The translations under genes and the position numbers were made by a program. Of a stretch of DNA of 30,000 bases, positions 7,919-16,774 are shown one piece after another (positions within the stretch are counted from its first letter, which is position 1; the number at the start of each line of letters is the position of its first letter). This DNA comes from Prorocentrum cordatum (taxonomy: Eukaryota > Sar > Dinophyceae > Prorocentrales > Prorocentraceae). The DNA lies in the NCBI GenBank assembly GCA_963575745.1, contig CAUYUJ010022071.1:72501-102500 (forward strand), in the 5' to 3' direction. The notes beneath the pieces are model-generated. The model did no database searches, was not told the DNA's origin, and saw only the letters and a program-made list of their open reading frames with translations.

Positions 7919-8418
7919 AACAGTCACACACTTCGTGCTCTTCGACTTCCCAGAACTCCATTCCCAGGCCACATTCTCAATACCCGGATGCAACAGTCAC
8001 ACACTTCGTGCTCTTCGAGATCCCAGAACGCCATTCCCGGGCCACATTTAGAATAACCGGATGCAACAGTCACACACTTCGTGCTCTTCGAGTTCCCAGA
8101 ACGCCATTCCCGGGCCACATTCTGGAGGGCCGGATGCAACAGTCACACACTTCGTGCTCTTCTAGTTCCCAGAACTCCATTCCCGGGCCACATTTTGAAT
8201 GCCCGGAGCCAACTGTAGGCCACTTCGTGCTCTTCGAGTTCCCAGAACTCCATTCCCGGGCCACATTTTGAATGCCCGGAGCCAACTGTAGGCCACTTCG
8301 TGCTCTTCGAGTTCCCAGAACTCCATTCCCGGGCCACATTTTGAATGCCCGTAGCCAACTGTAGGCAACTTCGTGCTCTTCGACTTCCCAGAACTCCCAT
8401 TCCTGGGCCACATTTTCA
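7919..8418 (+). repeat. 73-bp minisatellite, 7 units in strict register
   Basis: CTTCGTGCTCTTC starts at 7931, 8004, 8077, 8150, 8223, 8296 and 8369: exactly 73 bp each time with no indel. The unit includes GAGTTCCCAGAACTC (a 5-bp-arm hairpin) and CATTCCCGGGCCACATTTT. Units 1-4 carry CGGATGCAACAGTCACACA and units 5-7 CGGAGCCAACTGTAGGCCA, so there are two subtypes in two blocks. Since 73 is not a multiple of 3, the apparent proteins rotate frames and are not coding. Confidence 0.95.
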
Positions 8419-8427
8419 GCAGGGGCA

Positions 8428-9186
8428 AGAGCACGACGAGGAGGAGGACGAGCAAGACCAGGAGGACGAGGACGAGCAGGAGCAGGACGAGGAGCAGGAG
8501 GAGCAGGAGAAGAAGGACGAGCAGGAGGAGGAGGAGGACGAGCAGGAGGAGGAGGACGACCAGGAGGAGGAGGACGACCAGGAAGAGGAGGAGGAGGAGG
8601 AGGGGAGGGGGAGGAGTACCAGGAGGAGGAGGAGGAGGAGGAGGAGGAGGAGGAGGAGGAAGAGGAGGAGGAGGAGGAGGAGGACGAGGACGAGGAGGAG
8701 GAGGAGGAGGGGGGGGGAGAGTACCAGGAGGAGGAGAACGAGGACCACCAGGAGGAGGAGGAGGAGGAGGAGGAGGAGGAGGAGGAGGAGGAGGAGGAGA
8801 GAACACCAGGAGGAGGAGGACGAGCAAGACGAGGAGGACGAGAACGAGGACGACCAGGAAGAGGAGGAGGAGGAGGAGGAGGGGAGGGGGAGGACTACCA
8901 GGAGGAGGAGGAGGAGGAGGAGGAGGAAGAGGAGGAGGAGGACGAGGAGGAGGAGGAGGAGGAGGACGAGGAGGAGGAGGGGGGGGAGAGCACCAGGAGG
9001 AGGAGAACGAGGACCACCAGGAGGAGGAGGAGGAGGAGGAGGAGGAGGAGGAGGAGGAGGAGGAGAGAGCACCAGGAGGAGGAGGACGAGCAAGACGAGG
9101 AGGACGAGAACGAGGACGAGCAGGAGGAAGAGGAGGAGGAGGAGGAGGAGGAGGAGCAGGAGAAAGAGGAGGAGGAGGAGGAGGCA
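8428..9186 (+). repeat. 760-bp GAG/GAC purine tract with higher-order repeat
   Basis: Almost purely GGA, GAC and CAG triplets on plus. Landmarks recur: CGAGCAAGAC at 8449, 8821 and 9087, and (T/C)ACCAGGAGGAGGAGAACGAGG at 8722 and 8991, so a block of about 266-269 bp is duplicated in tandem. The long acidic or arginine/glycine readings are compositional. Such a strand-biased purine run can form triplex (H-DNA). Confidence 0.92.
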
Positions 9187-9265
9187 GGCTGAGGCTGAGG
9201 CTGTGACTGCGACTGCCGTTGCCGCTGCGACTGTCATCGCGAATGCGACTACGACTGCGAGAACA
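9187..9265 (+). repeat. Degenerate hexamer repeat (CGACTG-like)
   Basis: Repeats of GACTGC/GAGGCT/GACTAC follow the purine tract directly (GACTGCGACTGCCGTTGCCG and similar). Confidence 0.7.
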
Positions 9266-9909
9266 GCAGAATTCGACAACTGGATTTTCATCTGAATCTT
9301 AAGGGGAATGCTTTCAGATATGCTTCTACACATCGCTGTTAGGTTGCTTTGCCGGGATAATTTTCTGGCCTGCGGCGGGCCATTTGGGGCGTTCCAGAAA
9401 GGGCCGCACCTTCTGCGCAGCTTCCGTCGGCGGAAGCCGGTGGAGGGCGGCGGCAATATAAGGCGGCGGCGGGTCCGCTGGTGGAGCGCCTCGGCAAGAG
9501 GCGGCGGAAGCATAGGTTGAGACTTTAGCATGTCTTAATCCAGGGCTTCCGTTAAGTCGGGCACGTCCCTCTACAGGAGGAATATTCAAGAATAGTTTTA
9601 AACATCGACTGGGGACGAATCTTCCAGTAAGTTTGACTGGTGCCGAATCTTTTTTGACTGTGTTTCATTTCTGTTCCCCAAAATCCGCCTTTAGGAGGAC
9701 ATGCCCGACCTAAGGCTTCGGGAGTCGGCTACGTGATGCGTGAAGAGTCTGGCCGCGCGCAGATTAGGGAGTCGGGGGAAGGGGGGGCTCTCTGAGGAGG
9801 AGGCCTCTTGTCAGAGGACGCGGGCCCCGTTGGTAGATGGCAAGGCCCGCGCCTTCTGAGAAGGAGCCTCCTCCTAAGGAGCCTCGCCCCCCTCCCCCAC
9901 CACCCCCTT

Positions 9910-10096
9910 CCCAGACCCCCGACGTCATGATTTTTTGTCATGGCGTCTACCCCCAGTGGTCTCGATCCATTCCCCTGGACTGGTTTTTCATCCCGAGTCG
10001 TTTTTTCACAGTCCCGAGGACCGTAAAGGGCCTCCAGAGGCCAAACATAACGAAACACCTCCCGTCAGGATTCGTCATTGCCCGAGGGAGTCTCGG
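9910..10096 (-). mobile_element. TIR element, copy D (187 bp, reverse orientation)
   Basis: On plus it starts CCCAGACCCCCGACGTCATG (the right end of copy A, reversed) and ends GCCCGAGGGAGTCTCGG, a left terminus with two mismatches. The inner parts (CTCGATCCATTCCCCTGGAC, GGCCTCCAGAGGCC) match copies A-C in reverse complement. A TT lies on each side, but a longer target duplication is not visible. Confidence 0.7.
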
Positions 10097-10908
10097 TTGT
10101 GCGCGCCGCCGGAGAGCGTGGTGGCGCCTTCAGCCAGCGTGGAGCACTCCGGCTCACTGCTGGCCTCCACCTCCAGAGTCCGCCTCCAGCGGCCGGGGCC
10201 CTCGCGGACGCCTGGAGGCCAGACCCCCGGAGGCCCGTGGGGGACCTCGGGGCCCGCCTCCTCCTGGCTCTTCTCATCGGCTCCTCCTCTCCTCTGCTCC
10301 TCCTCTGCAGCTATGCTCCCGGAGAGCCGGATTTCTCGATGAATGGGCTTTGTGGATGTCGCCATTGGTTGCTGCCTCAGGCTCCGTGGCCCCCCCACTG
10401 CCGAGGCCGGCCCGAGGCTTCAACATGCCAGCCCAGGTGGGGGCGTCTCCATCCATCCATCCATGGGGGAAGCGGGTCTTGAGGGAAACGGGTCCTGAGG
10501 TTTCTCGCCGCGCTGGGCTTCCAGGGGCCTTTAGAAAACGGCTCAGGATGAAGAACTCATCCTAGGGAAGGCCCCGGGGTCCACGAGCCGTTACCCACAG
10601 GACCCGTTCCCCCTGCAAATCGTCCCCCTCCGGCAGGTTCATGCTGCGATGGCGCACCTGCGACTCCGGCAAACGCGTTCCAGGTTGAACTCCAAATGAT
10701 AGAACGACACGGAAGCACTGAGGGGCTCGGTAACGCCACAGCACCCGACGGAATTCAATATTGAACGAACGAGGCCGCGATCGATTCGAGGTTGAACGTC
10801 TGACGCGGGGTCGAAAACTTTGGCGGGCGCCGACGCCACGCGGACCGACCGTAACTGCGATCATCGTCCTCTACTCCTGTTGGGCAGGCCTGGAAGATGC
10901 GTCGCTTC

Positions 10909-10928
10909 AGAGCGTTCCAGAACGCTCT
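10909..10928. repeat. Hairpin with 8-bp arms
   Basis: AGAGCGTT, loop CCAG, AACGCTCT, all paired. The surrounding 10560-11278 contains no recognised gene. Confidence 0.7.
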
Positions 10929-11278
10929 CGGCGTGTTTCGTAGCGGCCTGGAGTGGCCGCCGCGCCCGATGCATTCTCCAAACCCGCCAGTCATCTGCGA
11001 TCTCCGACTATCCTCGGCCCGATGTTATCTTCGTCCTGGCGTCGTGCTGCAGTCGGACCGAGGTAAAAGATCGAGGTCGGCTCGGGGAGGGTGCCCTAGT
11101 GCTCTTCGTGCTTGTTGGATGTTCTTGGGCCTCCTGGGCAGGGTACCCTTAGATGGTCTGTGTATTTTGGCCAGTAGCGGGGGGTCTCGTGTTCTTGCGG
11201 GATGCTCTTCCGGCCTATAGCCGACTGTATATTCTCTTCCTCCCCTCTGGAGGGATTCTCCGAAGGGCTTAGGCGACC

Positions 11279-11421
11279 CGTCCTCCTCCTCCTCCTCCTC
11301 TTCCTGCCCCTCCTGCCCCTCCTCCTCCTCCTCCTCCTCCTCCTCCTCCTCCTCCTCCTCCTCCTCCTCCCATTCCTCCTCCTCCTCCTCCTTCTCCTCC
11401 TCCTCCTCCTCCTCCTCCTCG
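11279..11421 (+). repeat. (TCC)n microsatellite
   Basis: About 143 bp of TCC with short interruptions (CTTCCTGCCCC, CATTCC, TTC). It is located about 130 bp before the inferred acceptor of exon 5, again pyrimidine on the coding strand. Confidence 0.9.
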
Positions 11422-11548
11422 GGTCGCCCACGGCCCCGGCTGAAACCGTGCACCCCCTTCTTCGTCCTCTTCCGGGCGATGGGCTCGAGGGTGGAGGTGG
11501 AAGTGGGCCCAGCGAGCGGCAGTGGGAGGGAGCGGCGGCAGCGGGAAG

Positions 11549-11672
11549 GTCAGCATCGACAACGACATCGTTGACGAGGACATGCGGCACTTCTCGATCT
11601 CGAAGCTTCATCAGGCACTGGCAGAAGGGAAGAGCTCGCACGAACAAGGAGATCTCCAGTGCCCTGGCGCTG
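11549..11672 (+). CDS. Multi-pass membrane protein, exon 5 (cytosolic segment)
   Basis: It begins after GCGGGAAG (AG at 11547-11548), phase 0, and reads VSIDNDIVDEDMRHFSIS then KLHQALAEGKSSHE; polar and acidic, and it joins smoothly to the end of exon 4. Third positions are G/C-rich up to about 11640. Beyond that another frame reads RTNKEISSALALVISTV with better bias, so there may be a one-base frameshift near 11635-11645. A GT donor (GCTG|GTAATC) lies at 11673. Later exons are not established. Confidence 0.5.
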
Positions 11673-11911
11673 GTAATCTCCACCGTCCGCAGAATTTAAG
11701 GTGCAGGCCTCTTCGTGGTGGCGCAGCCTCTTGAGAGCAAGCAGGCATAGGGATTGCGATACCCTCGCGCGCGTAACTTGTTGGCTTGCAAAATGAAGGG
11801 TTCTCATGACAGAGACGCGTACACCTCGTGTTCGCAAAATCGGCGTATCCCGGTGGCAATCTTCGTGGCAGTGCGTTTGCCAATCCTAAGCCTTTGCAGT
11901 GGTCAATGCAG

Positions 11912-12010
11912 GTATGCGATGCTACATGCTAGCTGCGGATCTCTGCGAGCACATGGAGAGACCGCTAGAGCAGCATGTTGCGTTTGGTCTAGTGGCCTTC
12001 GGCCCATCTT
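11912..12010 (+). CDS. Possible further exon (weak)
   Basis: After CAATGCAG (AG at 11910-11911) one frame reads MRCYMLAADLCEHMERPL then EQHVAFGLVAFGPSC, plausible as protein and in a phase that fits a donor at 11673. Codon bias is weak and no family is recognised. It may be chance. Confidence 0.22.
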
Positions 12011-12750
12011 GCCACCGTGCCTCTTGGATGCCCGTGGGTATCTCTTGGGAGGCCTCTCGGAAGCCTCTTCAACGCGGTTATGGGGATGTCTTGGGACAAA
12101 TGAGGGGCCTCTTGGGGACCTCCTGGGGCCTGAGGTGGGCCTCTCGGTGGCCTCCTGAGGCTCAGGGCGGGCACCGTGGGGGTCTGGTGGCGGTCTCGGG
12201 GGTCATTTTGGGGTGGAGGGGTCGAAATCTCGGTTCGTCTTCCCCCTCGAGGGCCCAAAGGGCCGTCCTGAGACCTCTTGGGCCGTCTCGGGGACCTCTC
12301 TGGGAGCCTCTTTGGGAGATTTGCGGGCCTCTTGGGTCGTCTTGGAGCATCGCGATCCCTAAAAGGCGAGCACGCTACCATCGCACAACAACCCCCAGGA
12401 AAGTCAATGATGTTGGCCTTTTGGGGCCCTCTGGCCTGGGGCATTATGAAGGCCTCGTGGGACGTCGTGAGGCCATCTCGCGCATAGTGGACCGCCCAAG
12501 GGCCGACCCCAGGGCCCTCTTGGATCGTCCTGGGCGCCGCCTCTTGTGGTCCTCTTGGCCCGGTTGGGGCTCCCCTTGCTTCCGAAGACGCGATGCGGAG
12601 AAACGCGCCTCGGCAGATGGGAAGCCCCCGGATTTGTTTATAATTTGGGGTCCGGGTCCTTCGATACTTATGAAACTTTCGGGGCTGTGAGGGGGGAGGT
12701 CTGGTGGCGGACTGTGGGAGCCTGGGTGACACATCGCGACCGCAGCGGTG
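12011..12750 (+). repeat. Degenerate CTTGGG-type minisatellite, block 1
   Basis: Irregular repeats of GCCTCTTGGG/GGGCCTCTTGGG with spacing of roughly 10-16 bp are densest at 12040-12360 and thin out to about 12570. All frames read as glycine/leucine- or arginine/proline-rich. The same motif in the same orientation makes the block at 19225-19890. No gene is called; after 12600 I see nothing recognisable. Confidence 0.6.
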
Positions 12751-13430
12751 TTCCCTCATTCATGCCCTCGCAATGAGCATCGTTTAACCGATCCCCATCC
12801 CCACCAGCGTGGGCTCGGCCCCACTGGCCGATTTACCCGTAGGCTGCTCTCTTCGGGTTCCGAGGGGCATATCCCCAACTGAGTTGGTGGGACGGTGGGG
12901 CTCGAGATTTGGATCGGGATGGAGATAGGGATCGGTCGAAAGCTGCTACTCCGCCCCCACCCCGCCGGGGCAAGACCTGGTGGCAGGTACTGCGTCCTGC
13001 GCATCACGACGACGGTGTGCGCCGTGACGCGCGTCGTGCTGACACTGTGTGTGGGCTCGGCAGGGCGGGCAGGAGCACACAACACTGCGGAGCTCCCTCC
13101 TTGTCGTTCTCGTCGTCCTCCTCGTCCTCCCTGCTCCTCCTCCTCCTCCTCCTCCTCCTCCTCCTCCTGCTCCTCCTCCTCCTCCTCCTCCTCCTCCTCC
13201 TCCTCCTCCTCCCCTCCCTCCTCATTCTCTGGGCCCTCGGGGGCCATCGCTCATCTCCGCGGCGGGGCGCAGCTCGGAGCACGAAGCAGGATTGAGCCCA
13301 GGAGGGGCCCGGATGCCGGTTCTTGGCTGGTTCTGGCGGTGGGGGGGGCGGCCAGGCGGGGCTGGGGCCAGGATGCAGTCAACCCACACAATAGTTAGGG
13401 TGCGCGGTAAGGATGCAAGGGGCCTTGGAA
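12751..13430. other. Spacer with a TCC tract; no gene seen
   Basis: It contains a short GGATCGGGATGGAGATAGGGAT run (about 12910-12935) and the TCC tract at 13137-13218. The remaining sequence shows no frame with convincing coding character. Confidence 0.5.
13137..13218 (+). repeat. (TCC)n microsatellite
   Basis: About 82 bp of TCC with one TGC interruption, pyrimidine on plus. Confidence 0.9.
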
Positions 13431-13550
13431 GCCCATGTTGACGTTGTTCGAGTGGGGATGGGCCGAAGGGTTGGGTCGAAGGGGCAAGGATGGGAAGGTA
13501 ACCTTGGAAAGGTGCTCATCATTACTATGCGGTTTGAGTGAAAACCCTTC

Positions 13551-13981
13551 CAGAGCTTTCTGGATCAATTGGCGTTTTGGAGAGCTCTGGAGTGGAACGG
13601 CGGCGGCGTCCGATACATCCTCCAGAACCGCTGGATCTCAGAGATCCCCAATGAGTCTTTGTACGATTTGGTCCTTGTCCTGGCTTCGTCGTAGAAAAGG
13701 GGGCCAGGGGACCTCTGTTGCCCCTGGGCGCTCTCATGCAAGCACTTGGGGCTCCAAGACCACAGGAAGTGGAAGACAAGCACCTACGCATTCGCTGTGT
13801 CGCCAGCGGCATTGGCGATGCAGCTGGCGTGTCACAGCAGCGGTTTGCGCTTCCGGCGGTAGCGGCAAGCACTCATCTGTTGCACAGGGGGGGGGCTGGC
13901 GACGGGTGGTGGAGACGGCTGTCGAAAAGGGGCGCGTTCTGCATGTGCCATGTGCCTTTGCAACGGAGGGGCGCCAGCTGA
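13551..13981 (+). pseudogene. Possible coding relic in two frames
   Basis: After CCCTTCCAG one frame (13551-13685) reads QSFLDQLAFWRALEWNGGGV then RYILQNRWISEIPNESLYDL, ending at a TAG. A second frame (about 13705-13981) reads LPLGALMQALGAPRPQEVED then KHLRIRCVASGIGDAAGV. They are only about 20 nt apart, too close for an intron, so this would be a frameshifted relic. I do not recognise a family and the whole may be chance. Confidence 0.25.
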
Positions 13982-14339
13982 CGAGAGACGCGCTGTATTC
14001 GGCCTAGGTGGAGGGGGCGGAGGGGAAGGAAGGGAGGGTGGATGAGGGACCCCAGACCCCCGACAGCTCGATCTTCTTAAGTTGGCGACCCCCAGGTCCC
14101 TCGACCGCTTCCCTTAGATAGGCCTTTTTTATCCTCTGCCGATGATTGACTGGCATGGGTGCATGACATGGCCTGCGGGCGCCAAAAATTGCGGAAGAGA
14201 TTTGGCGCGATGGTTTGGGGTCGTTAGATTTCTTGGGACAGCAAGGGAAGAAGAGGGGGGAAGGAGGGATGCAGGGGAGGGGGGAGGGTGGGGGACGAAG
14301 AGGGAGTGGGAGATCCCAAGCAGGGTGAGGGGCTCTTCC
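13982..14339. other. Spacer, nothing recognised
   Basis: G-rich sequence without a persuasive frame, structure or repeat, leading into the pyrimidine block. Confidence 0.5.
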
Positions 14340-14865
14340 CTCTTCTACCTTTTTCTCTCCTTCCTCGTCTTCCTTTCCTCACTCAGCCCTCTCTCTCTCT
14401 CTCTCTCTCTCTCTCCTAGATCATTGTCCTCCTGCTCCCGCCTCTTTCCCCTCTTTCTCTTCCTCCACCACCCTGATCCTCCTACCCCCCATCCTGCCGC
14501 TCCTCTTTCCCCTGCTTCTCGTCCACCTCCTCCTCATCCTTCTACTCTTCCTCCCTCTTCCTATCTCCTCCTCCTCCTCCTCCTCCTCTTCCTGCTCCTC
14601 CTTGTCCAACGCCTTGTCCTCTTCCGTGTCCTCGTCATTCATCCTCACCCTCGCCCTCGTTTTCCTCCTCCTCCTCCTTCTCCTCCTCGCTCCTCCTCCT
14701 CTTCCGCCTCCTTCTCCTCGTCCTCCTCCTCCTCCTCCTCCTCCTCCTCCTCCTCCTCCTCCTCCTCATCATCCCCTTCCCCTTCTCCCTCCGCCTCGTA
14801 CGCCAACCTCTCCCCCTCCTGCTCCTGCTGCTGCTTGTCATCCTCCTCCCTGCTCCGTCCTGGTA
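14340..14865 (+). repeat. Pyrimidine block with (CT)n and (TCC)n
   Basis: Over 500 bp almost entirely C and T on plus: (CT)n at 14388-14415, mixed CTTCCT, then TCC-dominated from 14566 to 14768. Poly-Ser, poly-Pro and poly-Leu readings are compositional. Confidence 0.9.
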
Positions 14866-15030
14866 CCGCCAAGAAGCGACTCAGGGTGAAAAGCGGGCCC
14901 TGGCTCGGGAAGGGGTCCAGACCTCGGGGGGGGGGACGTCGCGAACAAGACACGACGTCGGAAACCTATATGCGAGGGGGGGGGTGGGGGGGAGGGGGCA
15001 CGTTCCGAAAAAGACGCGACGTCGGACATC
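14866..15030 (+). mobile_element. Decayed TIR-element fragment at a strand switch
   Basis: CGACTCAGGGTGAAAAGCGG, GAAGGGGTCCAGACCTCGGG and AACAAGACACGACGTCGGAA follow the order seen in the right half of copies A-D. A second right-end-like piece (GAAAAAGACGCGACGTCGGA) follows at 15006. The intact termini are missing. The fragment separates the pyrimidine block from the purine block. Confidence 0.45.
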
Positions 15031-15210
15031 TACCTGCAAGTGTGGGGGGGGGGGGGGGGGCGGAAGCGGGCGAGAGCGTGGATGAGAAGCCAGGGGGGGG
15101 GGGCGCGAGGGGAGGGCTCCTCGCCTCGAGCCGCTCCTCGACACGAGGGGCGCGTGGGGGGAGGGAGCGGGGAGGATGGGGATCATGCTGAGGCCAGGGG
15201 GGGGAGCGAA

Positions 15211-15249
<39 letters not shown>

Positions 15250-16009
15250 GAGGAGGATGAGGAGGAGGAGCGAGGAGCGAGGAGCGAGGAGCGAGGAGCG
15301 AGGAGGGGAGGAGGAGGAGGAGGAGGAGGCGGAGAGGAGGAGGAGGAGGAGGGAGGAGGAGGAGGAGGAGGAGGAAGGAGGAGGAGGCGGAGGAGGAGGA
15401 GGAGGAGAAGGAGCGAGGAGCGAGGAAGAGCGAGGAGGAGCGAGGATGAGGAGGAGGAGGAGGAGGAGGAGGAGGAGGAGCGAGGAGCGAGGAGCGAGGA
15501 GAGGAGCGAGGAGGAGGAGGAGGAGGAGAGGAGGAGGAGGAGGAGGAGGAGGAGGAGGGAGGAGGAGGAGGAGGAGGAGGAGGAGGAGAGGAGGAGCGAG
15601 GAGCGAGGAGCGAGGAGCGAGGGGGAGAGATGAGGAGGAGGAGGAGGAGGAGGAGGAGGAGGAGGAGGAGGGAGGAGGAGGATGGGGGCCGCGAGGTGGA
15701 GGAGCACAGGAGGACGAGCTGAAAAGAGGGCGGGCGAGGAGGAGCTGAGCTGGGCAGGGCGGCGGGTTGCACGGGAGGCGACGGGGAGGACACGGGGAGG
15801 CAGTGCGGGAGGGCAGTGCGGGGGATGGGGGGGGGGCAGAACGATGAGAATGAGGGCAGGGGGGAGGGGCAGGAGCGACAGGGAGGAGTCATGGGGGCAA
15901 GCGAGCACAGGTACGAGGAGAGGGGTTGAGAAGACAGACAGAGAGAAAGAGAGAGAGAGAGAGAGAGGGGGGGAGAGAGCGAACAACCCAAAAGAGAGGC
16001 ATAGATATC

Positions 16010-16047
<38 letters not shown>

Positions 16048-16668
16048 GAAGGAGCCTCGTGAGGGTGGGTGGTTGGTTGGTTGGAGGGGTTGGGGATGGT
16101 GAGGAGGGGGGTGGGGAGGGAGGGTGGGAGGGAGGGAGGGGGGAGGAGCAGGACGGAGAAGGAGGGATGAGGGAGGGAGGGAGGAAGGAGGCGAGGGAGG
16201 GTGGGAGGCGGAGGAGGGGTGCGCGAAGATAGACGGACGAGGGAGGGAGAACTGGGAGGCACACGCAGAAACGGGAGGGAGGCAGGTAGTGCAGCTGAAG
16301 CTGGCTTGTAGAAGGAGCCGTTCCAGCAAGGCACCCTGGCATCTCTCGGGTCTGGGTATCATGTGCACGCGTTCTGCTCCCTCGTGTCCACGGCACCCCT
16401 AGAGACTTGGACTGGCCCTGGTGTGTTGCATCCCTACTCTCGATGGCCATGCTTGCGCTCCACCGTGAGGAGAAAGCTTCGGAGGCGGGGGGGGGGGTGG
16501 GAGCGGGGAAAGGGGGGACGCTGTGAGGAGGGAGGAGGGGTTTCGTGGAAGGATTGGGGGAGGCGGAAGTAGGGAGGGAAGGAGGAGGAGGGAGTGAGGA
16601 GGGAAGAAGGGAGAGGGGGTGAGGCAGGAGAGAGGAGGGAGAAGAGGAGCGGGGGAAGAAGAGAGAGC

Positions 16669-16703
<35 letters not shown>

Positions 16704-16770
16704 GGGTGGGTGGGAAGTGTAAGGGGTGAAGGCGTGGAGGGAGGATTGAGGGCTGGAGAACGAGGAGGAC
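15031..16770 (+). repeat. Purine block with GGA, GAGCGAG and (GA)n arrays
   Basis: G runs at 15045-15060, then GACGAG hexamers (15210-15245), GGA/GAG arrays to 15690 with inserted GAGCGAGGAGCGAGG units (15270-15310, 15415-15440, 15478-15510, 15595-15620). From 15700 it is G/A-rich with (GA)n at 15944-15966, 16011-16043 and 16663-16701. A mixed-sequence island lies at about 16285-16480. The long acidic, arginine- or glycine-rich readings are compositional. Confidence 0.85.
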
Positions 16771-16774
16771 GGAT

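Larger units (their letters stand above)
7400..11548 (+). other. Intron 4 of the membrane-protein gene (inferred, about 4.1 kb)
   Basis: A long inferred intron holding, in order: the 70-bp unit (7438-7625), an internally deleted TIR element (7628-7697), the 73-bp minisatellite (7919-8418), a 760-bp purine tract, a hexamer repeat, an inverted TIR element (9910-10096), and a TCC tract (11279-11421) about 130 bp before the acceptor. Between 9266-9909 and 10097-11278 I see no gene. A possible exon-like reading near 10310-10370 (FLDEWALWMSPLVAAS after CTCTGCAG) is too short to call. Confidence 0.4.

Noticed and set aside
7919-8418. CRISPR-like array
   Set aside because: Units are 73-bp tandem repeats without variable spacers, in a eukaryotic context.
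8345-9531. Long plus and minus open frames across the purine tract
   Set aside because: They are triplet-repeat readings (Glu/Arg/Gly or Leu/Ser/Pro) with no non-repeat domain.
10310-10400. Exon-like reading FLDEWALWMSPLVAAS
   Set aside because: Short, and it would interrupt the good junction between exons 4 and 5 of the membrane-protein gene.
12001-12690. Leu/Gly-rich frame as a gene
   Set aside because: It follows the degenerate CTTGGG repeat, and a comparable reading appears in the unrelated block at 19.2 kb.
14966-16450. 494-codon minus-strand Ser/Pro/Leu frame
   Set aside because: Generated by GGA and GA arrays read on the opposite strand.
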